A stretch of DNA of 9,809 nt from an uncultured Verrucomicrobiota bacterium (GCA_946482165.1 CAMLQS010000185.1:1-9809), one strand, 5' to 3'; positions 1-8,077 are shown, counted from the first letter of the stretch. Translations and numbers: made by a program. The notes: generated from the sequence alone by a model not told the origin.

Positions 1-2
1 CA

Positions 3-629
3 CCGGAAAAAAGCACGGACCTACTTTCCTGGGAATCCTTTCCGATCATCGAGACCGGCAGCGACGCCGCGGTGAGCTACGGCTTCACCAGCGATTCGCC
101 GCGCGTCTTCGTTCGCCTGCGCCATGTCGCCAGCACCGACGGCGATCCTTACCTTTTGGACTTCGACGGAGACGGACTGACCAACGCCGCCGAATTCGAG
201 CTCCGCACCTCGCCCTTCTCCGCCGACACCGACGGCGATGGACTGCCCGACAAGTGGGAGAACGACCGCGCACTGGATCCGCGAGACCCGGCCACCGCGC
301 TTGCCGACTCCGACGCCGACGGCCGCTCCATCGCCCAGGAGTATCTCGAAGGCACCGACCCAAACGTCGCCGATGCCTCGCCCCCGCCCTCCGGCTCCGC
401 ACCGACGGTCCCCGGCCAGCCCGCCGTTGAGACGCTCTCCCCATCCCATCTTCGCCTCACCTGGAACGCCTCCACCGGCGGGACGCTCCTCGGATACCTC
501 GTGGAACGCAGCGAGGACAACGTCACTTGGTCCCTGATCGGCTTCACCGCCGGCAACGTCACGACCTTCGACGATACCCAAGCCCTGCCCGGCACCGCCT
601 ATTCCTACCGCGTGAAAGGAGTCTACTGA
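3..629 (+). CDS. C-terminal part of a secreted TSP3-repeat / fibronectin type III protein (5' end outside window)
   Basis: The frame is open from the left edge without a stop, so this is the last 208 residues of a larger protein; an internal ATG at 72 is not needed as a start. Visible residues 53-64, 75-86 and 102-113 are Asp-rich loops (DFDGDG, DTDGDG, DSDADG, each followed by an acidic residue about position 12), typical of thrombospondin type-3/EF-hand-like calcium-binding repeats. A Pro/Ser-rich linker (about 122-136) leads to one fibronectin type III domain (about 137-208, with LTW and a terminal SYRV strand) that ends at the stop codon. Residues 1-42 look like the tail of another beta-rich domain. 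Such modules are typical of exported or surface proteins, but no enzymatic domain is visible, so the role is unknown. The next gene starts 2 nt after the stop and its ribosome-binding site lies inside this gene, so the two are probably co-translated. Confidence 0.85.
   Translation, partial: PEKSTDLLSWESFPIIETGSDAAVSYGFTSDSPRVFVRLRHVASTDGDPYLLDFDGDGLTNAAEFELRTSPFSADTDGDGLPDKWENDRALDPRDPATALADSDADGRSIAQEYLEGTDPNVADASPPPSGSAPTVPGQPAVETLSPSHLRLTWNASTGGTLLGYLVERSEDNVTWSLIGFTAGNVTTFDDTQALPGTAYSYRVKGVY
615..621 (+). promoter_or_regulatory. Shine-Dalgarno site that fixes the start of the hydrolase gene
   Basis: AAAGGAG ends 10 nt before the ATG at 632. The reading frame of the next gene is open back to an ATG at 527, but that start would lie within the FnIII coding region and has no signal peptide. 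The ATG at 632 has this site and opens a clear signal peptide. The site lies within the last codons of the upstream gene. Confidence 0.7.
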
Positions 630-631
630 CC

Positions 632-3600
632 ATGCGCCGCCTCCACTCCTCCACCCGGCGCGCCCTGCTTTGCTCGCTCGCCCTCGGCGCCTCGACTCTG
701 TCTTTCGCCACCCTCACCGCTCCCTCATCCGTCACGCTTTCCGCTCCCTCCGCCGACGCCGATGGCGACGGGCTCACCGACGCGGAGGAGTTGCTCCGAG
801 GATCCAGCCCCAACAGCCCCGACACGGACGGCGACGGCGTGGATGACCCGCTCGACGGCTGGCCGCGCGAACCGGCCATCACCCAAGCCCCGCTCCCCGC
901 CACCGCCTACGTCCATGTTCCGCTCTCCGCCTTCGGTTTGCCCTTTCCCGCGAGCGGACCGTCTCCACTGCTGCGCGTCTGGAAATTCATCAACGGTGAA
1001 ACGGTCCTGTCCCAAGAGACGGTCAATTACCCGACGACCAGAGTTGATCTCCGCCTGTATCATCTGCCCTCGGCGACATCCACCCTTTGGTATTCCAACT
1101 GGCCGAATTCGCTGTTCGCGGGCATGAGTCCAACGGATTGGGCTGCGTTTGAGGCGAGATACCCGGCCTGGTTCAGCGAACAGGTCAATGGCATCAAAAT
1201 CGGGCTCGGCGGCATGGTCGATTACGGCTTCGAGACCGAGCTTGTGTGGTATCGCCACAAGATTCTCGCGCGCAACGGCGGCTACGCGCTCTGCCGCTGG
1301 GACGGCCAGACGATCAAAACCTACTACCGCGCCCCTGACGGGAGCACGAGGGATTTGGCGCTCAACCCGCTTCCGACCCCGGCCGGCGGCTTCCAGACCT
1401 CGATTCCTCTGCTCGTCAACGACGCCGGCGACGTCGTCACCTTGGAACAGGGCTATTACGGTCAAAAACAATACCCCTCGGATTCCACCTATCAGACTTG
1501 CAGCAAATATCTCGCCGTCTACCTCAACCGCGCGAACGGCACGGCGGAGCGACTTGGGCCCGGCATGAGTTATTCCCTGCGTCCCTATTCGCCGGCGACC
1601 GGCTCGGCCTTCTTCCCCGTGGTTCTGACCGAGGACGCGCGCATGTTGGGCCATCTGCTTGACGCCAACCAAAGCCCGAGCTCGACCGGCCACCTGCTTC
1701 ACTGGTGGAACGGCCAGTTCCATACCGCCACCGGACTAACCCCGTTCACCGACCCCGTCCGCAACTCGGCCGCCGTCGCTGGACAGGCGGGCAACCCCGC
1801 GCTCGGCATTTCCGCGCGCCCCGCCACCGCCGCCAAAGCTTATCAGGCCGACAGCGCGTGGGTGATCGAGGGCCCCGAGGGAACAGCCTCATGGAAAAAA
1901 GCCGAGTTCTGGTTTCCCGAAAAACAAGCCCTCGGTTCGCTGGCTTATCCCCGCGCAATCAATTCCCGGCTGGAGCTTGTCGACGGTGCGCCCTTTGATG
2001 GCGTGGTTCGGAATGGCGTCTACCAACGCATACCGCGCCCACAGGGCAGCGGCGGCTACATCGACATTAACGAGAATGGCATGATCTTGGGTGAAAGGCA
2101 CCTGACCATCCCCGCCACCCTCTCCGTTGACGCCAACCGCGACGGGCTTATCGGTGACTCCGACGTGAACGCCACCTCGGCCAGCACCCCGTTCCGCTTC
2201 TGGTCCAATGACGATGATGACGAGTTGGTCGATTCCTCGATACCGGGCCTGTATTCCGAACTTGAGGAAGATGATAAAGACATCACCGACCCCAATAAAG
2301 AGGACTGGAGAAATAACATTATAGACGTGCCGCGCGACCTGGAGGACTTCGCCCGGATCAACCTTTACATGGGCGGCCTGCAGGATGCGTTTAAGAACGG
2401 CCAGCTCTTCCTCGGCCTGAAATGGTCGGACACCAACGGCACGAACCCCGCGATAAAGCTTTACAGGGCGACGGACAGCGGCGCGTCTCCCGACTACCTC
2501 TTCGATGTGCCGGCGGCTAATCGGCAATCGTTGGAAGCCGCCATAATCGACGCCCGTTACCCCGATTACTCCGGGGGCAACTTCCAGTCGGATCATACCT
2601 TGCTCGGCGGCAGCGGCTTCTTTGTCATCCCGACCATCCAGCTAAACGCCCTATCCGCGACTAATCCGACGGTGCGCTTTATTTTTGAGGGCTGCACCAC
2701 GGGCAAGGGCCAGCTCAAGCTCGTTATCCTCAAAAAGGAGAACGGGAATTACACGGAAATCGGCGAAGGCCCGGGCGTGTGGATGGATATACAGAAGCCC
2801 AACCAATTTATTGAGCGCTTCACATGTGGCGAGGGTTCGGGCGGCGCGGTTGCAAGTAGCGTAACCATGCATCCGGATTCGGGTCCGCAGTTTGCCGCGC
2901 CCACGAAGGACGAGGAATGGGATTACGTGCTTTACGTCCACGGCTACAACATGTTGCCGTTCGAAAAGCAGCGATGGGTGGAAGGCGTATATAAACGGCT
3001 CTACTGGCTAGGCTACAAGGGGCGAGTGGGCGGGTTCTCTTGGCCATGCACATACGGAAGCGTTGATCAGCCGTTTTTTGACATATGCGAAGAACGAGCC
3101 TGGGGATCGGGAGTGCGCTTAAAAGAACACATTCAAAGTCTAAAATCGCGTGGATATCGCGTTCACGCTATCGGTCATAGCCATGGCAATGTGGTCATGG
3201 CGGAGGCGTTGCGGCTTTGGCGTGCCGAGGGCAATAGCGGCCCATTGGTCGAGACCTATATCGCATCACAAGCCGCGATTCCGGCCGCCTGCTACAATCC
3301 CAATGCTCCATGGATGCCGGACCACGACGAAGACACCCCGGATATTTACTCAAGATATTGGCGAGGAGGGAGTGACAGCATCCAGTTCCCGGAGACTTGG
3401 CCGGACACAAATCCGTCTTACATGTCGGATACGTTTATGTTGAGCGCGGCCAACCGCTGGGCCAACTTTTATAATATCAGCGATTACGCCCTCACCGGAA
3501 ACTCGGTGCTGGGGCACCCCGGATGGGAGATCGACCAGCGGCAGAAGCCGAACGGCTACCTGTCGCCCGCGCGCTACTCCTACTCCTCCGGAGGCGGGTT

Positions 3601-3877
3601 CCAAAAAGTCGATTCGGATGTCCATAACCTGCTCTTCCCCGGCGACCGCCACGAGATCTTTAGTTACGGCGCCGGCTCTTGGAGTCTTGCTCTTGGCACC
3701 ATCCCCACGGGCGGCGTCTTCACCAACTTCAACAACATGCAAACGAACCTGAATTACGGTTCGGAACACATTTATCATAGCGCCCAGTTTCGCGCATCCA
3801 TGGCGAGGCGATATAGATATTGGGAGACACTTATGCGGACTGTCGACCTCCTGCCCATTATACCTAGCTCTCCATGA
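632..3877 (+). CDS. Large secreted multidomain protein with C-terminal alpha/beta-hydrolase (lipase/esterase-like)
   Basis: This is a 1081-aa protein. Residues 1-26 form a signal peptide (MRRLHSSTRR, then a hydrophobic stretch ending SFA). Residues 42-74 hold TSP3-type calcium repeats (DADGDGLTD, DTDGDGVDD). About 200-490 contains repeated segments such as LLHWWNGQF (355-363) and IDINENGMILGE (477-488), resembling HAF-type repeats and perhaps a beta-propeller. An EF-hand-like loop starts at D500 (DANRDGLIGDSD), followed by an acidic block with FRFWSNDDDDE (521-531) and RDLEDFARI (568-576). The C-terminal 300 residues look like an alpha/beta-hydrolase: YVHGYN (H770-G771, likely oxyanion region), GHSHG with nucleophile Ser850, then likely Asp951 (NISDYAL) and His1049 (HSAQF). 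Triad assignment is inferred from motif order. Substrate is unknown; a lipid or ester is a guess from the family. The stop overlaps the next ATG (ATGA). GC falls towards the 3' end. Confidence 0.85.
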   Translation: MRRLHSSTRRALLCSLALGASTLSFATLTAPSSVTLSAPSADADGDGLTDAEELLRGSSPNSPDTDGDGVDDPLDGWPREPAITQAPLPATAYVHVPLSAFGLPFPASGPSPLLRVWKFINGETVLSQETVNYPTTRVDLRLYHLPSATSTLWYSNWPNSLFAGMSPTDWAAFEARYPAWFSEQVNGIKIGLGGMVDYGFETELVWYRHKILARNGGYALCRWDGQTIKTYYRAPDGSTRDLALNPLPTPAGGFQTSIPLLVNDAGDVVTLEQGYYGQKQYPSDSTYQTCSKYLAVYLNRANGTAERLGPGMSYSLRPYSPATGSAFFPVVLTEDARMLGHLLDANQSPSSTGHLLHWWNGQFHTATGLTPFTDPVRNSAAVAGQAGNPALGISARPATAAKAYQADSAWVIEGPEGTASWKKAEFWFPEKQALGSLAYPRAINSRLELVDGAPFDGVVRNGVYQRIPRPQGSGGYIDINENGMILGERHLTIPATLSVDANRDGLIGDSDVNATSASTPFRFWSNDDDDELVDSSIPGLYSELEEDDKDITDPNKEDWRNNIIDVPRDLEDFARINLYMGGLQDAFKNGQLFLGLKWSDTNGTNPAIKLYRATDSGASPDYLFDVPAANRQSLEAAIIDARYPDYSGGNFQSDHTLLGGSGFFVIPTIQLNALSATNPTVRFIFEGCTTGKGQLKLVILKKENGNYTEIGEGPGVWMDIQKPNQFIERFTCGEGSGGAVASSVTMHPDSGPQFAAPTKDEEWDYVLYVHGYNMLPFEKQRWVEGVYKRLYWLGYKGRVGGFSWPCTYGSVDQPFFDICEERAWGSGVRLKEHIQSLKSRGYRVHAIGHSHGNVVMAEALRLWRAEGNSGPLVETYIASQAAIPAACYNPNAPWMPDHDEDTPDIYSRYWRGGSDSIQFPETWPDTNPSYMSDTFMLSAANRWANFYNISDYALTGNSVLGHPGWEIDQRQKPNGYLSPARYSYSSGGGFQKVDSDVHNLLFPGDRHEIFSYGAGSWSLALGTIPTGGVFTNFNNMQTNLNYGSEHIYHSAQFRASMARRYRYWETLMRTVDLLPIIPSSP

Positions 3878-4953
3878 AAAAGCGTCCCCTTCTTCTAGTC
3901 ATCGTTGTTTTGGTGCTGCTTCTCTTATCGTGGCTACTGCGGGCGCGAAGGGCGCCATCTATTGGAGAGGCCACACCGGCGCAGGAAGCAACCAGCCAAG
4001 AGTCGGCCGATACGACAACGCCGGCGTCCCCCAGCGTGCCGCCGACGCCCGCATCTACGCCCGATAAGGGGGAATTTTTTAGGGACATCGCACAAAAGTC
4101 TAACCGACCGATCCAGTTTTACGGCAAAGTGATCGACCAAGACGAAAACCCGATTCCCGACGTGAAGGTTACTTTGGGAATACGCACGACCAAACTTATC
4201 GCCGGTTTGACGGGCGACGCCTTCGACTATCCGGTCGTCACCACGGATGCGCAGGGCCGTTTTACAATTACCGATGCCAAAGGGGCCTTGCTCACCGTTA
4301 AAGCGCTGGAAAAGGAGGGTTACGAGCCATCGATCAAGAAGATCAATCAAGCTTACTGGTATTGGCGCGACCCTAGCCAAGTTTTCACACCCAATCCCGA
4401 TGCCCCAGAAGTTTTCCGCATGTGGAGGAAAGAAGGAGCTGAATATTTAGTCGTAAAGGGTGTGAGCAAACGGATTCCTTATGATGGCACCGCAACTAGT
4501 TTTGATTTGCTAACCGGCAAGGCTACAGCCAGCGGAGATCTCCGTATCACCCTTTTACGTGACCCCCAACAAATCAAACGAGGACAAAGAAATTACGAGT
4601 GGACGGCAATCATTGAGGTGCCACAAGGAGGGCTGATACTATCAGAGGACGAACAGATGTTCCGGGCGCCCGAGCAAGGCTATCAGCCTAAATTAGGGAT
4701 CCACGTTGCGGCGAACTCCCCCGGTTGGAGTGACATGAAGGATATAGCCGTCTATCTTAAATTGCGGGATGGTAAATATTATGGCCGGGCAACACTGAGC
4801 CTTATGGTCGGCTCCGATAATCCAGAAGGAACTCCCTTCAATATGCGTTCAGCCGTGAATCCCTCCGGTTCACGGAATCTGGAATACGACTCGGCGCAGA
4901 ACATCACTAAAGACCCGCCGCCGAGAACGAGGACGGCAACGCCAACGCCCTGA
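3874..4953 (+). CDS. Membrane-anchored carboxypeptidase-regulatory-like domain protein
   Basis: This 359-aa protein starts at an ATG overlapping the preceding stop by 4 nt. No Shine-Dalgarno is evident, so translation is probably coupled to the hydrolase gene. Residues 1-4 are basic and 5-22 form one very hydrophobic segment followed by RARR, which fits an uncleaved inner-membrane anchor with the rest in the periplasm, though a signal peptide is possible. Residues 27-65 are a Pro/Thr/Ser/Ala-rich linker. Residues 81-150 match the carboxypeptidase regulatory-like (transthyretin-like beta) pattern: FYGKVIDQDENPIPDVKV, then TTDAQGRFTI and a closing KEGY. The rest is probably beta-rich, with a conserved-looking end (NPSGSRNLEYD, 330-341) and a Pro/Thr tail. 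There are no catalytic motifs. Local GC is much lower than in the rest of the window. Context suggests a partner of the hydrolase (anchor, chaperone or inhibitor), which is inference. Confidence 0.8.
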   Translation: MKKRPLLLVIVVLVLLLLSWLLRARRAPSIGEATPAQEATSQESADTTTPASPSVPPTPASTPDKGEFFRDIAQKSNRPIQFYGKVIDQDENPIPDVKVTLGIRTTKLIAGLTGDAFDYPVVTTDAQGRFTITDAKGALLTVKALEKEGYEPSIKKINQAYWYWRDPSQVFTPNPDAPEVFRMWRKEGAEYLVVKGVSKRIPYDGTATSFDLLTGKATASGDLRITLLRDPQQIKRGQRNYEWTAIIEVPQGGLILSEDEQMFRAPEQGYQPKLGIHVAANSPGWSDMKDIAVYLKLRDGKYYGRATLSLMVGSDNPEGTPFNMRSAVNPSGSRNLEYDSAQNITKDPPPRTRTATPTP

Positions 4954-5063
4954 CGCGGGCAACGTTACCAAAGCCCTCAGCGGCGCAGGTCGCGCCAGAG
5001 CATAACAAGGACAAGTTACGAACGCCCCCCGAAGAGCCTCTTGACAACAGCCAAATGCCAAAC

Positions 5064-5080
5064 GGCGATATCAGATCGCC
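5064..5080. terminator. Short perfect hairpin, weak terminator candidate
   Basis: GGCGAT and ATCGCC form a 6-bp perfect stem around a 5-nt loop (ATCAG). No T-tract follows on the + strand. On the - strand the following sequence is only moderately T-rich (GTTTGGCATTTGG). It lies about 110 bp after the + operon and 255 bp after the - operon, so it could serve either or neither. Confidence 0.25.
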
Positions 5081-5122
5081 TCGGAAGAGTGCCAAACTGG
5101 GCCTGCTGCTGCGTGGCATTGG

Positions 5123-5170
5123 GGGAAGAGCCGAAAGGGTCGAGGCGGGAAGAGCCGAAAGGGTCGAGGC
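5123..5170. repeat. Perfect 24-bp tandem duplication (two copies)
   Basis: Positions 5123-5146 and 5147-5170 are identical. Each unit begins GGGAAGAGCC and ends GGGTCGAGGC, with GAAA between. Within a unit, GCC and GGC ends with inner GA/TC can form a bulged stem. The second copy is followed by a T-rich stretch. Because 24 is a multiple of three, it adds an 8-residue repeat in any frame (for example GRAERVEA on +), but no real gene is supported here. It may be a member of a dispersed intergenic repeat family, which needs the whole genome to test. Confidence 0.75.
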
Positions 5171-5294
5171 GTTGTTTATTGATTTTCCCATCTTGCCTAC
5201 GGAGACGCCACTCAACGATTTCGGCGCGGGTGCCTACTCGCCCGCCGGGATGCAGCTAAATGTTGCTGCCGCCGCCCCAAGAACTTCCACCACT

Positions 5295-5315
5295 CCGCCG
5301 CGGCGCGCCCGGCGG
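5295..5315. terminator. GC-rich hairpin just past the large-subunit gene
   Basis: CCGCCG and CGGCGG make a 6-bp perfect stem with a 9-nt loop, 22 nt beyond the stop codon of the molybdopterin-binding subunit gene. No T-tract follows on the - strand, so it is at best a factor-independent terminator of poor quality or a 3'-end stabiliser. Chance formation in GC-rich DNA is possible. Confidence 0.25.
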
Positions 5316-5336
5316 TCGCGCCCTACCCTCCGGACA

Positions 5337-7574
5337 TTAACTCCAAGTTAGATCCGTCTGCGAAATCGGAAGCGTCCGGACACGTTTGCCCGTCGCGGCG
5401 AAGATCGCGTTGCAGACCGCCGGAGCCAGTGGCGGCAAGGCGGGCTCGCCGAGGCCGGTGGGCGGGTGCTCGGTCTGGATGAGGCGAATGTCGATCTTCT
5501 TGGGCGTCCCAGGCATACGAAGGATTGGATGTTCGCCAAAGTTCCCTGCGACGATGCGGCCGTCCCGCAAATCGTCGGCCTGCACCCACGCCGCGCTCAG
5601 GCCGTCGACGATGGAGCCCTCGACCTGGTTCTCGGCGCCGCTCGGATTGATGATCGGCGAACCGACGTCGCCGCTGGCGACCACCCGATCCACCGTGAGC
5701 TCGCCCTCGGGCGTCACCGTCACCTCCGCCACGATGGCGAAGTAGCCGCGGTGGCTGAAATAAAACGCGATGCCCCGTCCCCGGCCGCGCGGCAGAGCGG
5801 GCCCGTCCCAGCCGGCGCGTTCCGCGGCGTCCACGAGAACGCCGCGCATCCGGCCCGGATCAAAGCCGCCGCGCGGCGGACGCGGGCTGAGCGGATTCTC
5901 AAGCAGCTTCAGTCGGAAGCGAAAGGGATCGGCGCCGGCGGCGTGGGCCAACTCGTCGAAAAAGCACTGCGTCACCCAAGCCAGCGTGCAGCTGCCGGGC
6001 GCGCGCCAATAGCCCATGGGCACGCCGCACACGAGCACGCTCATCTCCTGCCGGTAGTCGGCGAGATAGTGGGCGGGAAACTCGTTGCCGCTGATGCCCG
6101 CGCCACTGCCGGCGCGACCGGGCGCGTTGCCGAAGGTCACAAAATGCCCCTGCCACGCCGCGAGCGCGCCTTGGGCGTCCACCGCGCCGCGCAGATGATG
6201 GATGCCAGCCGGGCGGAAGTGGTCATGCCGCATGTCTTCCTCGCGCGTCCAGGTGAGTTTCACCGGCGCCGCGACTTTCATCGCGATGGCCGCGGCTTCG
6301 ACCATGTAGTCGTTTTCCAGGCGCCGCCCGAAGCCGCCGCCGATGCGGGTGATGTTCACGCGAATCTTGTCGGGCGGGAGGCCGAGCGTGTCGGCGATCA
6401 TCTTCTGACCGGAACCGGGATTCTGGCTCGGCGCCCAGAGCTCGAGCGCGCCGTCGCGAAACCAGGCCGTGCAGTTCTGCGGCTCAAGATTCGTGTGCCC
6501 GATAAACGGATACACATAAGTCGCCTCGACGGTCTTGGCTCCGGGAGCGGCGAAGGCTTTCGCGACATCGCCGTCGTTGCGCGGCGTCTGCTGCCCGGGC
6601 TGTCCGGACAAGGCCCGGGCTTGCCGCACAAACTCTTCCCAACTGTCGCCGGCGCGCGGGCCCTCGTCCCATGTGACTTTCAACTCGCGGCGCGCCTGAA
6701 TGGCCGCCCAGGTCGACTTCGCGACGATGGCGACGCCGGGCATCAGGCCGTTGAGGTTGCGCGTGCCCTCGACCACGAATGCGTCGACCACGCCGGGAAG
6801 TTTTTTAACGGCGTCGAGATCGGCCGAGACGACCTTGCCGCCGAAAACCGGGCATTTCACGTAGGCCGCGTGGAGCAGGCCGGGCAGCGTCTGGTCGATG
6901 CCGAAGAGCGGCCGGCCGGTGACGATGGCGGGGTTGTCCACTCCGCCAATGCGGCGGCCGATGATCTTGTAGTCGCGAGGATCCTTCAGCGGCACGGACT
7001 CGGCCGCCGGGACCGGAAGGGTCGCGGCAAGGGCGACAAGTTCGCCGTAGGCGGCGCGGCGTCCGCTCGCGGCGTGAACAACGGCGCCCGACTCGGCGCG
7101 GCATTCCTCGACGGGCACGCTCCAGGTTTGCGCGGCGGCCGCGACGAGCAGCACGCGCGCGGCGGCGCCGGCGCGGCGAAGCGGAACGAAGTTGTTCGGA
7201 GTGGTGCTGCTGCCTCCCGCGAACTGCCCGCGGAAAGCCGGATCGAGCGGCACGGGCTCGACCGTCACGCTCTGCCAGTCGACCTCGAGTTCCTCGGCCA
7301 CGATCATGGGCAGGGAGGTGCGCACGCCCTGCCCGATTTCGGGCACGTGCGCGGCGATGAACACGCGCCCATCCGGGGCGATGCGCACGAAGGCGCCGAG
7401 TTTCGCGCCCTCCGGCGCGGGCTCCGAGCCGCCGCGCAGCTCGACCGCGACCGCCTCGCCGGTGAAACGAAGGTAGGAGCCAAGCACCAGGCCGGCGCCG
7501 ACGATGCCGGAAAGTTTGAGGAAGCGGCGGCGGCCGAGCGGATCGGAAGCCGAATCGGAGGCGATGACTTTCAC
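5337..7574 (-). CDS. Tat-exported molybdopterin-binding large subunit, isoquinoline 1-oxidoreductase beta (IorB)-like
   Basis: This is the catalytic subunit of a xanthine-dehydrogenase-family molybdenum hydroxylase, which adds oxygen from water to an N-heterocycle or aldehyde. The chosen start is the GTG at 7574-7572, which overlaps the upstream stop (GTGA) and has AAGGAGG 7 nt before it; it gives 745 aa, normal for the family. A longer frame from 7655 adds 27 unlikely residues. Residues 14-35 are a twin-arginine signal ([10 protein letters not shown], then a hydrophobic stretch), implying folded export to the periplasm. Cofactor-binding GGGFGRR is at 412-418, followed by the family block [11 protein letters not shown] and later GYWRAPG. 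Glu710 in GLGEP is the expected catalytic base. The Tat signal and these blocks fit the IorB type rather than cytosolic xanthine dehydrogenase. Substrate is not determinable. It pairs with the [2Fe-2S] subunit upstream. Confidence 0.92.
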   Translation of the reverse strand: MKVIASDSASDPLGRRRFLKLSGIVGAGLVLGSYLRFTGEAVAVELRGGSEPAPEGAKLGAFVRIAPDGRVFIAAHVPEIGQGVRTSLPMIVAEELEVDWQSVTVEPVPLDPAFRGQFAGGSSTTPNNFVPLRRAGAAARVLLVAAAAQTWSVPVEECRAESGAVVHAASGRRAAYGELVALAATLPVPAAESVPLKDPRDYKIIGRRIGGVDNPAIVTGRPLFGIDQTLPGLLHAAYVKCPVFGGKVVSADLDAVKKLPGVVDAFVVEGTRNLNGLMPGVAIVAKSTWAAIQARRELKVTWDEGPRAGDSWEEFVRQARALSGQPGQQTPRNDGDVAKAFAAPGAKTVEATYVYPFIGHTNLEPQNCTAWFRDGALELWAPSQNPGSGQKMIADTLGLPPDKIRVNITRIGGGFGRRLENDYMVEAAAIAMKVAAPVKLTWTREEDMRHDHFRPAGIHHLRGAVDAQGALAAWQGHFVTFGNAPGRAGSGAGISGNEFPAHYLADYRQEMSVLVCGVPMGYWRAPGSCTLAWVTQCFFDELAHAAGADPFRFRLKLLENPLSPRPPRGGFDPGRMRGVLVDAAERAGWDGPALPRGRGRGIAFYFSHRGYFAIVAEVTVTPEGELTVDRVVASGDVGSPIINPSGAENQVEGSIVDGLSAAWVQADDLRDGRIVAGNFGEHPILRMPGTPKKIDIRLIQTEHPPTGLGEPALPPLAPAVCNAIFAATGKRVRTLPISQTDLTWS

Positions 7575-8059
7575 TTGGCGGCCTCCTTCCCGCCGACGGC
7601 CAGCGAGGCGGCGGCGTTTTTGATGCCCGCGCGAATGCGGGTATAGGTGCCGCAACGGCAGAGGTTGCCCGCCATGGCGGCGTCGATCGCGGCGTCATCC
7701 GGCGACGGATTGTTCGCGAGGAGCGCGGCGGCGCTCATGATTTGCCCCGCCTGACAGTAGCCGCACTGCGGAACGTCGAGCTCGGTCCACGCCTTTTGCA
7801 CGGGATGCGCTCCCGCAGGATCGAGCCCCTCGATGGTGGTGATCCGCGCCCCGGCGGCGGCCGCCACGGGAAGCACGCACGAACGCATGGGATGACCGTT
7901 GAGATGCACCGTGCACGCGCCGCAAAGACCTTGGCCGCAACCGTATTTGGTGCCGAGCAACCCGAGGGTGTCGCGCAGGACCCAGAGCAAAGGCGTGCTG
8001 GTGTCCAGATCGTCGGGAAGCGGGTAATCGGTGCCGTTTACAGTGAGCGTGAGGGGCAT
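7571..8059 (-). CDS. [2Fe-2S] small subunit of molybdenum hydroxylase, IorA-like
   Basis: This 162-aa protein carries electrons away from the molybdenum site of the large subunit. The N-terminal half is a plant-type ferredoxin fold with cluster cysteines C41, C46, C49 ([12 protein letters not shown]) and C61. The C-terminal half is the helical [2Fe-2S]-binding domain with C99 and C102 (QCGYCQ) and C134 and C136 (NLCRCGTY). All eight ligands are present and the length is usual for the family. No FAD domain is present. The ATG at 8059 follows a pyrimidine-rich stretch without a Shine-Dalgarno, and a strong hairpin stands 18 nt upstream, so its translation start is unusual. Its stop overlaps the GTG of the large-subunit gene, fitting a 1:1 complex. 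It has no signal peptide of its own and would be exported with the Tat-tagged partner, as is thought for this family. Confidence 0.93.
   Translation of the reverse strand: MPLTLTVNGTDYPLPDDLDTSTPLLWVLRDTLGLLGTKYGCGQGLCGACTVHLNGHPMRSCVLPVAAAAGARITTIEGLDPAGAHPVQKAWTELDVPQCGYCQAGQIMSAAALLANNPSPDDAAIDAAMAGNLCRCGTYTRIRAGIKNAAASLAVGGKEAAK
7582..7588 (-). promoter_or_regulatory. Strong Shine-Dalgarno deciding the GTG start of the large subunit
   Basis: On the - strand this reads AAGGAGG, 7 nt before the GTG at 7574. It lies in the last codons of the small-subunit gene. It favours the GTG start over the in-frame upstream start at 7655, and also places the Tat signal close to the N terminus. Confidence 0.75.
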
Positions 8060-8077
8060 GGCGGGCGAAAAGGGGCG

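Larger units (their letters stand above)
4954..5336. other. Convergent intergenic region, no supported gene
   Basis: These 383 bp separate the 3' ends of the two operons. Short open frames exist on both strands, but none has a ribosome-binding site, recognisable domain or normal composition. The region holds a perfect 24-bp tandem duplication, hairpins at 4982-4996, 5064-5080 and 5295-5315, and a T-rich stretch (TTGTTTATTGATTTT) just after the duplication. Neither operon has a textbook hairpin plus T-tract terminator here. Confidence 0.6.

Noticed and set aside
527..631. Upstream extension of the hydrolase gene to an ATG at 527
   Set aside because: It would overlap the FnIII coding region by about 100 nt, is rich in Arg, and would hide the signal peptide; the ATG at 632 has a Shine-Dalgarno.
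4982..4996. GGCGC/GCGCC hairpin 28 nt after the + operon as a terminator
   Set aside because: The stem is only 5 bp and no T-tract follows; such palindromes are frequent in GC-rich DNA.
5123..5170. CRISPR array
   Set aside because: Only two directly abutting 24-bp copies with no spacers and no cas genes.
4907..5215. 102-codon - strand frame across the tandem repeat and the end of the 359-aa gene
   Set aside because: It overlaps a supported gene antisense, has no start signal, and its repeated peptide only mirrors the 24-bp duplication.
4954..5336. Remnant of an insertion sequence or transposase between the operons
   Set aside because: No terminal inverted repeats, target duplication or transposase-like peptide could be seen in any frame.
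5055..5351. 98-codon + strand frame across the tandem repeat
   Set aside because: No ribosome-binding site, no domain, low-complexity tail, and it runs into the 3' end of the large-subunit gene on the other strand. The repeat keeps the frame open by having a length divisible by three.
5466..7646. 726-codon open frame on the + strand opposite the large-subunit gene
   Set aside because: It is antisense to a gene with clear family motifs, shows no recognisable domain and has the Arg/Gly/Ala/His-rich look of a GC-rich shadow frame.
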